From assembly GCA_023444095.1 (NCBI GenBank), contig JAEZRP010000013.1, positions 1 through 64,000 of the forward strand: a stretch of DNA of 64,000 nt, written 5' to 3'. This document shows positions 17,140 through 26,399 of this stretch, one piece after another; the first letter of the stretch is position 1, and every line of letters begins with the position of its first letter. The notes beneath the pieces are model-generated. The model was not told where the DNA came from and ran no database searches. It saw only the letters and a list, made by a program, of their open reading frames with translations. A program made the position numbers and the translations under genes. This stretch comes from Bacillota bacterium (GTDB taxonomy: Bacteria; Bacillota; Clostridia; Christensenellales; Aristaeellaceae).

Positions 17140-18255
17140 TCAGTCGCCGAAGATCGCGGACGACTGCGTCTGTATGTAGTCGGATTCGATATCCCCTGCG
17201 ACGTTCGCGAAGCTGGGGACCGCGAGCGTGCCGACGCCCGGGTCGTAAGGCTCGCCTTCCACGAGGATCTGAACGGAATCCACGCCCTCAAACTGCGTGC
17301 AGGTGAGAACCAGCGCCTTGAGCGCGATCCGCCCGCCGTCGACGTTGTTTACGATCTGCATGAATTCCTTTGTGAAGTTGACCTTCGCGACGCCCTGGTC
17401 GACCGCCACGCCGATCAGCCCGCAACCCTCCGGCATCACCTCATCCAGGGCGTCCGAGAGCGGGCCCTTGGTGAGCTCGAGAACGGCAGTATCGATGTCC
17501 GCGTCGGAGTACACCATGCGCGTCACCGGAACGACGACCGAGCCGGATTCGCCCGGGAAGTAGAGCGTAAGCTTTTTCACACTGCCGGAGGCGGAGGTCG
17601 CGACGCTCGACGTTTCGATGTTCAAATCTCCCCGCGTGAACGCGCCTGAGACGTCGGTTCCGAACTTGAGCTTCTCCATCTTCTGTCCGCCGAAGAGGAA
17701 CTCCACCGACTGAACGGTGTCGAACTCCGTGAGCGCCTGGACGATGGCGGTGATCATGTTCTGCTCTGCCGCGGCATCCGCGACGTTCAGCGCCTCCTTG
17801 GAGAGGTCGATGCGTGCCTTGCCGCTTGCGATGTCGAGGTCCATCGACACGTTTTCAGGGATGACCGTCCTCAGTCCCAGCCGCGCGGCCTGCATGTCGT
17901 TGGCGCTCGACTTCACCATCATGGAGAGCGTTGCCTTCGCGATTCCCTCCTCGAGCGGCACGTTGCACATGACCGGCACGAGATAGCCGTAGTTGTCCTG
18001 GTAGTAGACGACCGTGTCGACCCCGCTCGACGCCTCCTTGCCGCTCGTGGCGGTGGGTGCGACGGTCGCGTCCAGCGCGAGTTCAGTCGCTCTCGCGCCC
18101 GGACTCGGCGCAGGGCTCGCGGTCGCCGCGGGCTCCGTGCTTCCTCCGCTCGCGTTCACCAGCCACAGCCGCCATGCGCACAATAGCGCAATGGCGACGA
18201 GCAGCACGATCAGCGCCAGCAGGTACATCCTGCGTTGACTGACGTCAAATTTCAT
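17140..18255 (-). CDS. gerM: GerM-like protein with two GerMN domains
   Basis: 371 residues. One N-terminal span (about 10-30) is followed by a Pro/Ala/Thr-rich linker (about 35-75) and two GerMN domains (about 85-210 and 225-355), so the protein is exported and membrane-tethered. In B. subtilis GerM takes part in sporulation (engulfment zone, SpoIIQ assembly) and germination. It is the first gene before rph-rdgB, the same order as in B. subtilis, which supports orthology. There is no lipobox, unlike the B. subtilis lipoprotein. The ATG at 18255 has GAGG nearby. Confidence 0.85.
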   Translation of the reverse strand: MKFDVSQRRMYLLALIVLLVAIALLCAWRLWLVNASGGSTEPAATASPAPSPGARATELALDATVAPTATSGKEASSGVDTVVYYQDNYGYLVPVMCNVPLEEGIAKATLSMMVKSSANDMQAARLGLRTVIPENVSMDLDIASGKARIDLSKEALNVADAAAEQNMITAIVQALTEFDTVQSVEFLFGGQKMEKLKFGTDVSGAFTRGDLNIETSSVATSASGSVKKLTLYFPGESGSVVVPVTRMVYSDADIDTAVLELTKGPLSDALDEVMPEGCGLIGVAVDQGVAKVNFTKEFMQIVNNVDGGRIALKALVLTCTQFEGVDSVQILVEGEPYDPGVGTLAVPSFANVAGDIESDYIQTQSSAIFGD

Positions 18256-18436
18256 AGAGAACCCTCCTCGCGCATGTCCTTCGGTTCAAATGTATTCGAA
18301 CCTGACGGAAGGTATTACGCGGGATATTCCCATTGAAATCGCCACAGGCACTATTTTATCACATGCCGTTCGGTTGCGCAATCCGCGCGAATCAGATATA
18401 ATATTGGATGGATTTATATGAAACGAGGTTTCCCCC
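18256..18436. promoter_or_regulatory. Divergent promoter region between gerM and rqcH
   Basis: Rightward promoter for rqcH: TTGCGC (18374-18379), 17-bp spacer, TATAAT (18397-18402). Upstream of gerM an inverted repeat GGTTC/GAACC (18283-18302, 10-nt centre) lies in the probable leader or promoter; I find no clear sigma-A boxes for gerM, which may use a sporulation sigma factor. Nothing else is seen in this gap. Confidence 0.6.
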
Positions 18437-20152
18437 ATGCCAATGGACGCCCTGACGCTCGGCTTCGTCGCGCGGGAACTGAACGGCCTCCTCGCAGGCG
18501 GACGCGTCGACCGCGTGAATCAGCCCGAGCGCGACGAGGTGATCCTCGCCGTGCGCAACAACGGCCGAAACATGCAGCTTCTCCTTTCCGCCAGTGCCGA
18601 CTGCGCGCGCGCGCACCTCACAGGCGTCAAGAAAAACAATCCCCTCGAACCACCCATGCTCTGCATGCTCATGAGAAAGCATGTGGTCGGCGGCAGGGTC
18701 ACATATGTGCAAATCGCCGAGAGCGACCGCATCCTCGAGATCGGCATCGAACACTTCGACGAGCTGGGCGAAAAGACCGAAAAGAAAATCATCTGCGAGT
18801 TTATGGGCAGGCATTCCAACATTATATTCGCAAGCGCGGACGGGCGCATCATCGATTCCGCGCGCCGCGTCAACGAGCAGATGTCCTCCGTGCGCGAAGT
18901 TCTGCCGGGCCTTCGCTACGAGCGCCCCCCGGCGCACGGAAAGATTCCGTTCGACGCCGTGACGGAGGACGCGCTTTCCGCCGCCCTCGCGGGAAAGCGC
19001 GGCGCGCTCAAGTCCGCGATTTCGAAGGCCGTGAGCGGTATTTCCGCGCAGACCGCGGCCGAGCTCGCCTTCCGCGCAGCCGGCACGGAGGACGCCTTCC
19101 TTGAAGAAATCGACGTCCGCGCAGCTGCGGTGACCCTCGCCCACGCGCTTCAGAATATCGAATCCGAATTCGCGCCCGCCGTTCTGTACGCGCAGGACGG
19201 CGCGCCCGTCGACGTGGTCGCCTTCCCCTACCGGAGCCGCGCGGCGCTCGAGACAAGGCGCTTTTCCACGCTCTCGGAGGCGATGGACGAGTTCTACTTC
19301 TCGAAGGATCAGGCCGAGCGCATCAAGCAGAAGTCCTCGGCGATCCACCGGATTGTGAAGACCAACATCGATAGGTGCGAAAAGAAGCTCGCGCTCCAGA
19401 AAGAGGCGCTTCTGGGCTCCGAAAAAATGGAGGAATACCGCAGACTCGGCGACATCGTCACCGCGAGCCAGTACATGGTGAAAAAGGGTCAGAAGACGGC
19501 GGAGCTCGTCGACTACGCAGCCGAGGGTATGCCGACCGTGACCGTGAACCTCGACGAGAAGCTTTCTCCCGCCCAGAACGCGCAGAGATACTACAAGCTC
19601 TACCAGAAGGCGCGCTCGGCGCGCACGCTCGCGGCGGAGCAGATCGAAAGAACGGAAGAGGAGCTCAACTACCTCGAGGGTCAGATGGACAACCTCGGGA
19701 AGTGCGAAGCGGAGCCGGAGCTTTTCGAGCTTCGGCAGGAACTCGAAAAGATGGGTTATGTGAACGCGAGCCACAACAGACGGCAGCTGAAGCAGCTTCC
19801 GCCTTCGCAGCCCATGCGGTTCGAGTCGCCAGCCGGCCGCGCGATTCTGGTCGGGAAAAACAACCTCCAGAACGACAAGCTCACCTTTACCGCCGAGCCG
19901 GACGAAATCTGGCTGCACGCGAAGGACATGCCCGGCTCGCACGTCATCATCCCGGGCGGCGAACCGGACGAGGCGACGCTCATCGTTGCCGCGCGGCTCG
20001 CGGCGAGATACTCTAAGGGTGGGACCGGCTCCAACGTTCCGGTGGACTACACGCGCAGAAAATACGTGAAGAAGCCCTCCGGCGCGAAGCCCGGCTTTGT
20101 GATCTACACCCACCAGAAAACCGTTTATGTAAATCCGTACGCGGAGGAATGA
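18437..20152 (+). CDS. rqcH: RqcH/NFACT ribosome quality-control factor
   Basis: 571 residues, the length of B. subtilis RqcH. It binds obstructed 50S subunits carrying peptidyl-tRNA and recruits tRNA-Ala to add C-terminal alanine tails for degradation. Layout: NFACT-N (about 1-170), helix-hairpin-helix (about 175-230), coiled coil (about 290-430) and NFACT-R (about 445-560, with DEIWLHAKDMPGSHV). Asp97-Arg98 (in ESDRIL) match the DR pair needed for tailing in RqcH. The ATG at 18437 follows GAGG and a consensus promoter. The next gene overlaps or abuts its stop. Confidence 0.93.
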   Translation: MPMDALTLGFVARELNGLLAGGRVDRVNQPERDEVILAVRNNGRNMQLLLSASADCARAHLTGVKKNNPLEPPMLCMLMRKHVVGGRVTYVQIAESDRILEIGIEHFDELGEKTEKKIICEFMGRHSNIIFASADGRIIDSARRVNEQMSSVREVLPGLRYERPPAHGKIPFDAVTEDALSAALAGKRGALKSAISKAVSGISAQTAAELAFRAAGTEDAFLEEIDVRAAAVTLAHALQNIESEFAPAVLYAQDGAPVDVVAFPYRSRAALETRRFSTLSEAMDEFYFSKDQAERIKQKSSAIHRIVKTNIDRCEKKLALQKEALLGSEKMEEYRRLGDIVTASQYMVKKGQKTAELVDYAAEGMPTVTVNLDEKLSPAQNAQRYYKLYQKARSARTLAAEQIERTEEELNYLEGQMDNLGKCEAEPELFELRQELEKMGYVNASHNRRQLKQLPPSQPMRFESPAGRAILVGKNNLQNDKLTFTAEPDEIWLHAKDMPGSHVIIPGGEPDEATLIVAARLAARYSKGGTGSNVPVDYTRRKYVKKPSGAKPGFVIYTHQKTVYVNPYAEE

Positions 20153-20154
20153 AT

Positions 20155-21492
20155 ATGGTGAAGGTTACCTATGACGCGGACAGCCGGATGATCCTCGAGG
20201 GCCTCGATTGCGGCTGTCCCTGCGCGCACGCGACGCCGAACCAGGACATCTATGTCGGAACCGACCTTCTTCCCCGGCTGCCCGGCTACATCGAGAGACG
20301 GGGCCTGGGGAAAAGCTGCGTGGTCGTGTGCGACGAGAACACCTACCGCGTCGCGGGCGAGAAGGTTTACGGCATCCTGAAGGCCGCTGGCTTCGATGCC
20401 ATTTTGTGCAGGATTGAGCGCGAGGGCGAGCTCGTTCCGGATGAGACGACGGTCGGCGAGGTGCTTTTGACCATCCAGCCCGAGACGGAATTTCTCGTCG
20501 CGGTCGGTTCAGGCTCCATTACGGATACCTGCCGCGTGAACGCGGAGAGGTGCCGGCTCCCCTTCGTGTCCGTGGGAACCGCCGCGTCCATGGACGGCTA
20601 CACATCCGTCGTTGCGCCGCTTATGCTGCGGGGCGTCAAGATTCACCGCCACGGCCCTTGCCCGGAGATCATTGTGTGCGACCTCTCCATTCTCGCCACC
20701 GCGCCCATCGAGATGGTGCGCTCGGGCGTGGGCGACGTGCTTGGAAAGTATATCGCCATCGCCGACTGGAAGCTCGGAAGCATCATCAACGCAGAGCCCT
20801 ACTGCCCCACCTGTGGGAATATCGTCATCGAAGCCGTGGACAAACTCCTCAATCACATCGACGACATTCAGAATCGTACCGAGAAGGGCATGCGCATCCT
20901 CATCGAGGGACTTTTGCTCGCGGGCATCACGATCATGATCGTGGGCCACACGCGCGCGGTCGCTTCCGCCGAGCACAACATCGCGCACTTCGTCGAGATG
21001 AAGATGCTGGAGCGTTATCACAGGGCCCCCTCACACGGCGCGACGGTGGGGGTGGGAACGCTCATGGTCTACCCCGCTTTCATGAAGTTCGCGCAGGCCG
21101 ATCTCTCGGGAATTGACGTCGAGGCGCTTTCCCCCATGCCGGAAGCGCAGCGCCGGGCGTTCATGATCGAAAGCTACGGGAGAACCGCCGCCAAGACCAT
21201 CATGGAGGAAAACCCGGGCGACTTTTTGACGGCCGGAGAGCTCCGCCGCCGCGCCGCGCGCGCGAAGGAGAGGTTCGCCGACATCAAGGCAGCGATTAGC
21301 GAGATGCCGCCCTACGAGAAGGTCTACAGTGCTATGAAACGCCTCGGCGCGCCAATGACCATGGCGGAGCTGGGCGTCGATCAGGATATCGAGGAAACCT
21401 CCATGCGCTGCTGCAAGGACTACCGCACGCGCTACACGCTTTTCAAGTTGATCGACGAACTGGGACTGACCAAAGAGTATATCGGGGAATAA
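20155..21492 (+). CDS. sn-Glycerol-1-phosphate dehydrogenase (AraM/EgsA type)
   Basis: About 445 residues of the iron-containing alcohol dehydrogenase-like fold. The enzyme reduces dihydroxyacetone phosphate to glycerol-1-phosphate, used in bacteria such as B. subtilis for heptaprenylglyceryl phosphate and in archaea for lipids. The G-x-G-S-I-T-D-T (about 121-128) NAD(P) loop, [12 protein letters not shown] (about 143-154), GVGDVLGK with a metal Asp, and His ligands in [14 protein letters not shown] are visible. The ATG at 20155 has GGAGG seven bases before it; an ATG at 20149 overlaps the rqcH stop (ATGA) but has no room for a binding site. Tight coupling to rqcH implies co-transcription. 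Confidence 0.88.
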   Translation: MVKVTYDADSRMILEGLDCGCPCAHATPNQDIYVGTDLLPRLPGYIERRGLGKSCVVVCDENTYRVAGEKVYGILKAAGFDAILCRIEREGELVPDETTVGEVLLTIQPETEFLVAVGSGSITDTCRVNAERCRLPFVSVGTAASMDGYTSVVAPLMLRGVKIHRHGPCPEIIVCDLSILATAPIEMVRSGVGDVLGKYIAIADWKLGSIINAEPYCPTCGNIVIEAVDKLLNHIDDIQNRTEKGMRILIEGLLLAGITIMIVGHTRAVASAEHNIAHFVEMKMLERYHRAPSHGATVGVGTLMVYPAFMKFAQADLSGIDVEALSPMPEAQRRAFMIESYGRTAAKTIMEENPGDFLTAGELRRRAARAKERFADIKAAISEMPPYEKVYSAMKRLGAPMTMAELGVDQDIEETSMRCCKDYRTRYTLFKLIDELGLTKEYIGE

Positions 21493-21583
21493 GGTTGAGG
21501 GTGTCGAAATTCCCGTTTCCATCCTCTTGCGACCGGATCACGGGAAGCGGAGCTTTGACATCCGAATCAGTAAGGAGAGCGGA

Positions 21584-22624
21584 ATGCAGGACGAGGAGAG
21601 GCTCATCACAACGGGCTTCCGGCAGGAGGACGACGAGCAGGAAAAGTCGCTCCGCCCGCATAGCCTGGCCGAATACTTCGGACAGACGAAGATCAAGGAC
21701 AGCCTGTCTGTCTACATGCAGGCGGCCCTCGCGCGCCGGGAGCCGCTCGACCATCTGTTGCTCTACGGCCCGCCGGGCCTTGGAAAGACCACGCTCGCAG
21801 GCATCATCGCCTCCGAGATGGGCCACAACATCCGCGTGACGAGCGGTCCCGCCATCGAAAGGCCGGGTGACCTCGCCTCGATCCTCACGAACCTCGCGAC
21901 GGGAGACGTGCTCTTCATCGACGAGATCCACCGGCTGAGCCACGCGGTCGAGGAGGTCTTGTATCCCGCGATGGAGGACTTTGCGCTCGACATCATGATC
22001 GGCAAGGGGCCCTCCGCGCGCTCGATCCGGCTCGACCTGCCGAAGTTCACGCTCATCGGCGCGACCACGCGCGCTGGCATGCTCACATCTCCCCTGCGCG
22101 ACCGCTTTGGCATCAGCTTCCGGCTCGAGCTCTACACGCCTGAGGAGCTCTCCGTGATCGTCCTGCGCTCGGCGAAGATCCTTAAAATCGAGTGCGACCG
22201 GGAGGGCGCGCTCGAGATCGCAAGCCGCTCGCGCGGCACGCCCCGCATCGCGAACCGGCTCATCCGCCGCATCCGCGATTTCGCGGAGGTAAAGGCGGGC
22301 GGGCGGATCGACCTCGGGGTCGCGCAGGACGGGCTCGACATGCTCGAAGTGGACGTGCTCGGACTCGACCGCACCGACCGGATGATGCTTCTTACCATGA
22401 TCGAGAAGTTCGGCGGCGGCCCCGTCGGTCTTGACACGCTGGCGGCATCCACGGGCGAGGATGCGGGCACCATCGAGGACGTGTACGAGCCGTACCTCTT
22501 GCAGCTTGGCTTCCTTATCCGCACCTCGCGCGGGCGCATGGCGACGCCGCAGGCGTATTACCACCTCGGAAAGACCCCGCCGCAGCCCGATTCAGGCTCC
22601 GCGCAGACGAGAATGGACATTTGA
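21584..22624 (+). CDS. ruvB: Holliday junction branch-migration ATPase RuvB
   Basis: 346 residues, typical length. AAA+ ATPase ring that drives Holliday-junction branch migration with RuvA. Walker [10 protein letters not shown], Walker B FIDEIHRL, sensor 1 GATTRAG and the arginine-finger region RDRFG are all intact; a C-terminal winged helix follows (about 260-335). The start is the ATG at 21584 with AAGGAG seven bases upstream, not the in-frame ATG at 21527. ruvA and ruvC are not in the window. queA starts 4 bp downstream, the order found in many Firmicutes. Confidence 0.95.
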   Translation: MQDEERLITTGFRQEDDEQEKSLRPHSLAEYFGQTKIKDSLSVYMQAALARREPLDHLLLYGPPGLGKTTLAGIIASEMGHNIRVTSGPAIERPGDLASILTNLATGDVLFIDEIHRLSHAVEEVLYPAMEDFALDIMIGKGPSARSIRLDLPKFTLIGATTRAGMLTSPLRDRFGISFRLELYTPEELSVIVLRSAKILKIECDREGALEIASRSRGTPRIANRLIRRIRDFAEVKAGGRIDLGVAQDGLDMLEVDVLGLDRTDRMMLLTMIEKFGGGPVGLDTLAASTGEDAGTIEDVYEPYLLQLGFLIRTSRGRMATPQAYYHLGKTPPQPDSGSAQTRMDI

Positions 22625-22628
22625 CGCT

Positions 22629-23651
22629 ATGAAGACATCGGATTTTCTGTACGAACTGCCCGAATCCCTCATCGCACAGCACCCCGTCGAGCCGCGCGAC
22701 CACTCCCGGCTGATGGTTTTGAATAAGGGCGACGGCTCCGTCGAACACAGGCGCTTCGACGACATCCTCGGCTACCTGAACCCCGGGGACGTGATGGTCG
22801 TCAACGAGACCCGCGTCATCCCCGCGCGGCTTCTGGGCGAGCGCGTGCCCTCGGGCGGGGCGTGCGAGGTGTTCCTCTTAAAGCAGCTTGCGCCAAAGAT
22901 CTGGGAAACGCTCGTCCGGCCTGGCCGGCGGCTCCGCGAGGGCGCGAAGGTTTCCTTCGGCGACGGGCGGCTCACGGCGGTGATCGGCGCGACCACGGAA
23001 GCGAGCGGACGGATCGTCGCGTTTGAATGCGAAGGGCCCTTCGAGGCGGCGCTTGACGCGCTGGGCGAGATGCCCCTCCCTCCCTACATCCACGAAAAGC
23101 TTGCCGACAAAGAGCGATACCAGACGGTATACGCGAAGGAGAAAGGCTCCGCCGCCGCGCCGACCGCCGGGCTCCACTTTACGCCGGGGCTCCTTGCCCG
23201 CATCCGGGAAAAGGGCGTGGAGATCGTACCGATCCTCTTGCACGTGGGGCTCGGCACGTTTCGCCCCGTGAAGGTGGACGACGTGGAGAATCACGAAATG
23301 CATTCGGAGTATTATGAGGTGACGGAGGACGCCGCAGACCGCGTCAACGCCGCCCGCGCGCGTGGGAACCGGATCTTTGCCGTCGGCACCACCAGCGTGC
23401 GCACGCTCGAATCCGCGTGCGTGGACGGGATGCTCGTTGCGAAGAAGGGCGACACCAGCATCTTCATCTATCCGGGCTATCAATATCAGCTCGTCGACTG
23501 CCTCGTCACCAACTTCCACCTCCCCGGTTCCACGCTCATCATGCTCGTGAGCGCGCTCTACGGCCGGGAACGGACGCTCGCTGCCTACGAGGAGGCCGTT
23601 CGAGAAAAATACAGATTCTATTCCTTCGGGGACGCGATGCTGATTCGCTGA
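22629..23651 (+). CDS. queA: S-adenosylmethionine:tRNA ribosyltransferase-isomerase QueA
   Basis: 340 residues, full length. Transfers and isomerises the ribose of SAM onto preQ1 in tRNA to make epoxyqueuosine. Recognisable blocks are the [14 protein letters not shown] start, [22 protein letters not shown] and the late [10 protein letters not shown]. The ATG at 22629 lies 4 bp after ruvB. The usual partner tgt is not adjacent here; the Tet(M)-like gene follows instead. Confidence 0.95.
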   Translation: MKTSDFLYELPESLIAQHPVEPRDHSRLMVLNKGDGSVEHRRFDDILGYLNPGDVMVVNETRVIPARLLGERVPSGGACEVFLLKQLAPKIWETLVRPGRRLREGAKVSFGDGRLTAVIGATTEASGRIVAFECEGPFEAALDALGEMPLPPYIHEKLADKERYQTVYAKEKGSAAAPTAGLHFTPGLLARIREKGVEIVPILLHVGLGTFRPVKVDDVENHEMHSEYYEVTEDAADRVNAARARGNRIFAVGTTSVRTLESACVDGMLVAKKGDTSIFIYPGYQYQLVDCLVTNFHLPGSTLIMLVSALYGRERTLAAYEEAVREKYRFYSFGDAMLIR

Positions 23652-23716
23652 AGCGGCAATCGACAACTTTCCCTATTTCGACCGCACGGCATGCCGCGAG
23701 ATAAGAGGAGGCCATC

Positions 23717-23827
23717 ATGAAGAAGATTGACAGATTCATTTGCGCAAACATCTCTCGGATCAGAGGAGAATTGTATCCGTATGAAGATCGTCAATTTGGG
23801 CATCCTCGCGCACGTCGACGCAGGTAA
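23717..23827 (+). CDS. Putative 36-residue leader peptide overlapping the Tet(M)-like gene
   Basis: An ATG at 23717 is preceded by AGAGGAGG five bases away, one of the strongest ribosome-binding sites in the window, and opens a 36-codon frame ending TAA at 23825-23827. It overlaps the first 47 bases of the downstream GTPase gene (start 23781) in another frame. The GTPase start itself has its purine-rich site about 12 bases away, further than usual, so ribosomes on the leader may control access. The peptide begins MKKIDRFICA and ends in five arginines interrupted by Ala. Tet(M) genes elsewhere carry leader peptides, but this sequence is not one I recognise. Confidence 0.5.
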   Translation: MKKIDRFICANISRIRGELYPYEDRQFGHPRARRRR

Positions 23828-25670
23828 AACCACGCTCACCGAGGCCATTCTGCATCTGTCCGGCGCGGTTCGCAAAGCCGGGCGCGTCGACGACGGCACC
23901 ACCATCACCGATTCCATGGCGGTCGAAAAGCAGCGCGGCATCACCGTCCGCGCCGCGACCGTCTCGTTTCAATACCGGGGCGTCAAGGTGAACATCCTCG
24001 ACACGCCCGGCCACATGGACTTCATCGCGGAGGTGGAGCGCTCCCTCAAGGTACTCGACGCCGCCGTGCTCGTCGTCTCCGCGCGCGAGGGCGTGCAGAC
24101 TCAGACCCGCAGGCTCTTTTCCGCGCTCAAATCCCTCGGCATTCCCACGCTCATCTTCATCAACAAGCTCGACCGCGCGGGCGCCGACCCCGACGGCGTG
24201 GTCGAACAGATTCGCGCGCTCCTGACGGAAAGGGCGCTGCCCATGCAGACGCCCGCAAATGCCGTCCCGCTTGCGAACCTCATGGAGCCCCTCATGGAAG
24301 CGGACGATCTCCTTCTCGGTCAATTTATCGAAGGAAATGAGATTGCGCCCGCCATGCTGGAGGCCGCGCTTTGCCGTGCGGTCAAGTCTGGCGCCGTCTA
24401 TCCCGTCTACTTTGGCGCGGCGCTCCGGGAAACCGGCGTGGCGGAGCTCATGGACGCCATCGCGACCGTCCTCCCCGGCGCGTCCGCACCGGAGGCGCCG
24501 CTCGCCTGCGAAATCTACAAGGTGGAGCGGCTGCCGCGGCTCGGAAGGGTGTGCTACGCGCGTGCGTGGAGCGGCGCGCTCCGGCGCGGGGCGCAAATCA
24601 GGCATGGTGAGGAATGGCTGCGGGTCAAGCAGCTCATGGCGCTCTCGGACGCGCAGATGAAGAGCGTCGACGAGGTACCCCCCGGCGACATCGCCGCGCT
24701 CGTAGGTCTCGACCGGCTCATGATCGGGGACGTGCTCACGGACGGCGACGCGGACAGGGAATCGCGGCGTATCCGGATCGCCGAGCCTCTTCTCTACAGC
24801 AAGGTTTCCTGCGACGACGCCGCGCGCGGAAGCGTGCTCGCGGCGCTCTACGAACTCTCGGACGAGGACCCGCTGCTCGCTGTTGAAATCAACGAAATCA
24901 CAAACGAAATTCTGGTGCGCATCTTCGGCGAGGTGCAGATGGAGATCATCGTGACCCTCCTGCGCGAACGCTTCGGCCTCGAAATCGCGCTCGACGAGCC
25001 GCGCACGGTATTCCGCGAAAGGCCCCTCGGGGTGGGCGAAGGCCCGATCGCTTGGGGCGAGACGAACTATCAGGCGGCGCTGTCCGTCCGCGTCGAGCCC
25101 TGCGATTCGGAAGGGATCGAGTACGTTTCCGGAGTCGACTACGGATACCTCACCCAATCCTTCCAGAATGCGGTGCGCGAGGGTGCGCTCGACGCGCTGC
25201 GGCACGGCGCGTGCGGCTGGCAGGTATTCGGCGCGCGCGTCACGCTCCAGAGCGCCTACTTTAGCTCCGTAAGCAGCACGCCAGCGGACTTCCGCAACAT
25301 CGCGCCGCTCGCCGTCCATCGCGCGCTCGCGAACTGCGGCGTGCGCATTTACGAGCCATACGTCGCATTTGTGTTGCGCGTGCCCGCCGACTGCGCCGCC
25401 CGCGCTGCCTACGACATCTCCGTAATGCGCGGGATCATCGAGAACACTTACGCCGAGCGCGACCTCATGGTCTACGAGGGCACGGTGCCGCTCGAAACCT
25501 CGCGCTCCTACCCGCGCGTGCTCGCCTCGTACACGAAGGGCCTCGGCATGCTCGACACGCGCCCGGCGGACTACCGCCCCTACCCCGGTGAGGCTGCGAA
25601 CATGGCGCGCGCGGGCTACGACCCGACGAACTTTGAAAAGTACCTTCTCCAAAAAGCGGGACGGATATGA
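23781..25670 (+). CDS. Tet(M)/EF-G-like ribosome-protection-type GTPase
   Basis: 629 residues. G1 AHVDAGKTT, G3 DTPGHMDF and G4 NKLD give an intact GTPase; domains II, III, IV and V align end to end with Tet(M)/Tet(O) (about 640 residues). Such proteins bind the ribosome like EF-G and eject tetracycline. The start is set by the M-K-I-V-N-L-G-I-L-A-H-V match to Tet(M). The domain IV loop that reaches the drug site (YSPVSTPADF in Tet(M)) reads FSSVSSTPADF, losing the proline and gaining a residue, so tetracycline resistance is uncertain. Base composition and codon use match the neighbours, arguing against recent transfer. It may be a housekeeping paralogue. Confidence 0.85.
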   Translation: MKIVNLGILAHVDAGKTTLTEAILHLSGAVRKAGRVDDGTTITDSMAVEKQRGITVRAATVSFQYRGVKVNILDTPGHMDFIAEVERSLKVLDAAVLVVSAREGVQTQTRRLFSALKSLGIPTLIFINKLDRAGADPDGVVEQIRALLTERALPMQTPANAVPLANLMEPLMEADDLLLGQFIEGNEIAPAMLEAALCRAVKSGAVYPVYFGAALRETGVAELMDAIATVLPGASAPEAPLACEIYKVERLPRLGRVCYARAWSGALRRGAQIRHGEEWLRVKQLMALSDAQMKSVDEVPPGDIAALVGLDRLMIGDVLTDGDADRESRRIRIAEPLLYSKVSCDDAARGSVLAALYELSDEDPLLAVEINEITNEILVRIFGEVQMEIIVTLLRERFGLEIALDEPRTVFRERPLGVGEGPIAWGETNYQAALSVRVEPCDSEGIEYVSGVDYGYLTQSFQNAVREGALDALRHGACGWQVFGARVTLQSAYFSSVSSTPADFRNIAPLAVHRALANCGVRIYEPYVAFVLRVPADCAARAAYDISVMRGIIENTYAERDLMVYEGTVPLETSRSYPRVLASYTKGLGMLDTRPADYRPYPGEAANMARAGYDPTNFEKYLLQKAGRI

Positions 25671-25926
25671 TCGTTCCAATCCCCGCGTTCGGCGTGAGCA
25701 GGCTCCACGTCTCCACGGAAAAGCTCGCGCGCGTGCGGGCGTGGTTCAACTCCTGAACGCGACCCCCTCTCCGCGCGCGACTTCGGGAACGGGCGGCTCA
25801 CGCTCACGAACGGTCACACACGCGCCGTCGCGGCCTGTCGCGGTGCAAGAGCTCGTTGCCCGTCACGGCGCGGGGTTCGTCGTCACTCGTTCCGAACGGC
25901 AGCCCGCAGCCGGGGCGCGATCCTGA
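25667..25926 (+). pseudogene. Decayed small protein gene with frame breaks
   Basis: An ATG overlapping the GTPase stop (ATGA) opens a 29-codon frame, MIVPIPAFGVSRLHVSTEKL onward to a TGA at 25754-25756. The sequence then carries on as coding in the next frame from 25761: DPLSARDFGNGRLTLTNGHTRAV, a pattern like small ParB/sulfiredoxin-like proteins with an L-T-D-G-H-T-R-A motif. After about 25840 the coding signal moves to the third frame (VAVQELVARHGAGFVV). At least two frame changes in 260 bp suggest a pseudogene, or sequencing errors. I infer the family from memory of that motif. The 346-bp gap to the cupin gene holds only this and the cupin promoter. Confidence 0.5.
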
Positions 25927-26016
25927 TACCATATGAATTTACACTGCTCAAGTATGGTGATCTCACGCGTGATTCTCCGTCATTTTTCGGGTATATTATA
26001 TTGGGGAGGTGTGAAA

Positions 26017-26358
26017 ATGAACGTGAAAAACATGAATGCGGACATGGTATTCCGCGACGAATCGCTCACGAAGCGCGTACTCTATGAGGACAAAAACGTG
26101 CTGAGTTTTCTTCTGAACTTGAGGCCGGGACAAAGCGTGCCGCGCCATGGCCACGAACGATCGACGCTCGTGATGGCGGTCCTGCGCGGCGCGGGCATAA
26201 TTCAGGTAAACGACGAGCAGGCAAACGTGAAAGCGGGCGACTTTCTGACGCTGACGGGCGCGGACGAGCTCGCGATCCCGGCGGTGACGGAGGATCTGTC
26301 GCTCTTTGTGACCCTGAGCCCCAATCCGTCAAACGAGATGTACGCAAAGGAAGTCTGA
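26017..26358 (+). CDS. Small cupin-domain protein
   Basis: 113 residues forming a single cupin barrel: the first motif reads PGQSVPRHGHERST (about 44-57) with His ligands and the second spans VKAGDFLTLTG (about 80-90). Single-domain cupins bind a metal and act as sensors, isomerases or dioxygenases; no specific role can be assigned. The ATG at 26017 follows GGGGAGG. A TATATT/TATTAT box just upstream suggests its own promoter. A strong hairpin follows the stop. Confidence 0.8.
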   Translation: MNVKNMNADMVFRDESLTKRVLYEDKNVLSFLLNLRPGQSVPRHGHERSTLVMAVLRGAGIIQVNDEQANVKAGDFLTLTGADELAIPAVTEDLSLFVTLSPNPSNEMYAKEV

Positions 26359-26362
26359 GATC

Positions 26363-26396
26363 AACGACCGCCGCGCTCCCTCGCGCGGCGGTCGTT
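26363..26396. terminator. Perfect 14-bp hairpin between convergent cupin and peptidase genes
   Basis: Bases 26363-26376 pair exactly with 26383-26396 around a 6-nt loop, 5 bp after the cupin stop and 4 bp before the peptidase stop on the other strand. It probably serves both transcripts, although the U tract is short. Confidence 0.7.
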
Positions 26397-26399
26397 CCA

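Noticed and set aside
18392..20113. Long minus-strand frame opposite rqcH
   Set aside because: Shadow of a conserved full-length gene with promoter and ribosome-binding site on the plus strand.
23781..25670. Recently acquired mobile tetracycline-resistance gene
   Set aside because: No mobile element, integrase or base-composition change around it; GC-rich codon use equals the neighbours.
23760..25679. Long open frame on the minus strand (about 640 codons) opposite the Tet(M)-like gene
   Set aside because: High-GC coding DNA gives open antisense frames. It has no ribosome-binding site, no domain pattern and an Arg/His/Val-rich composition typical of shadows.
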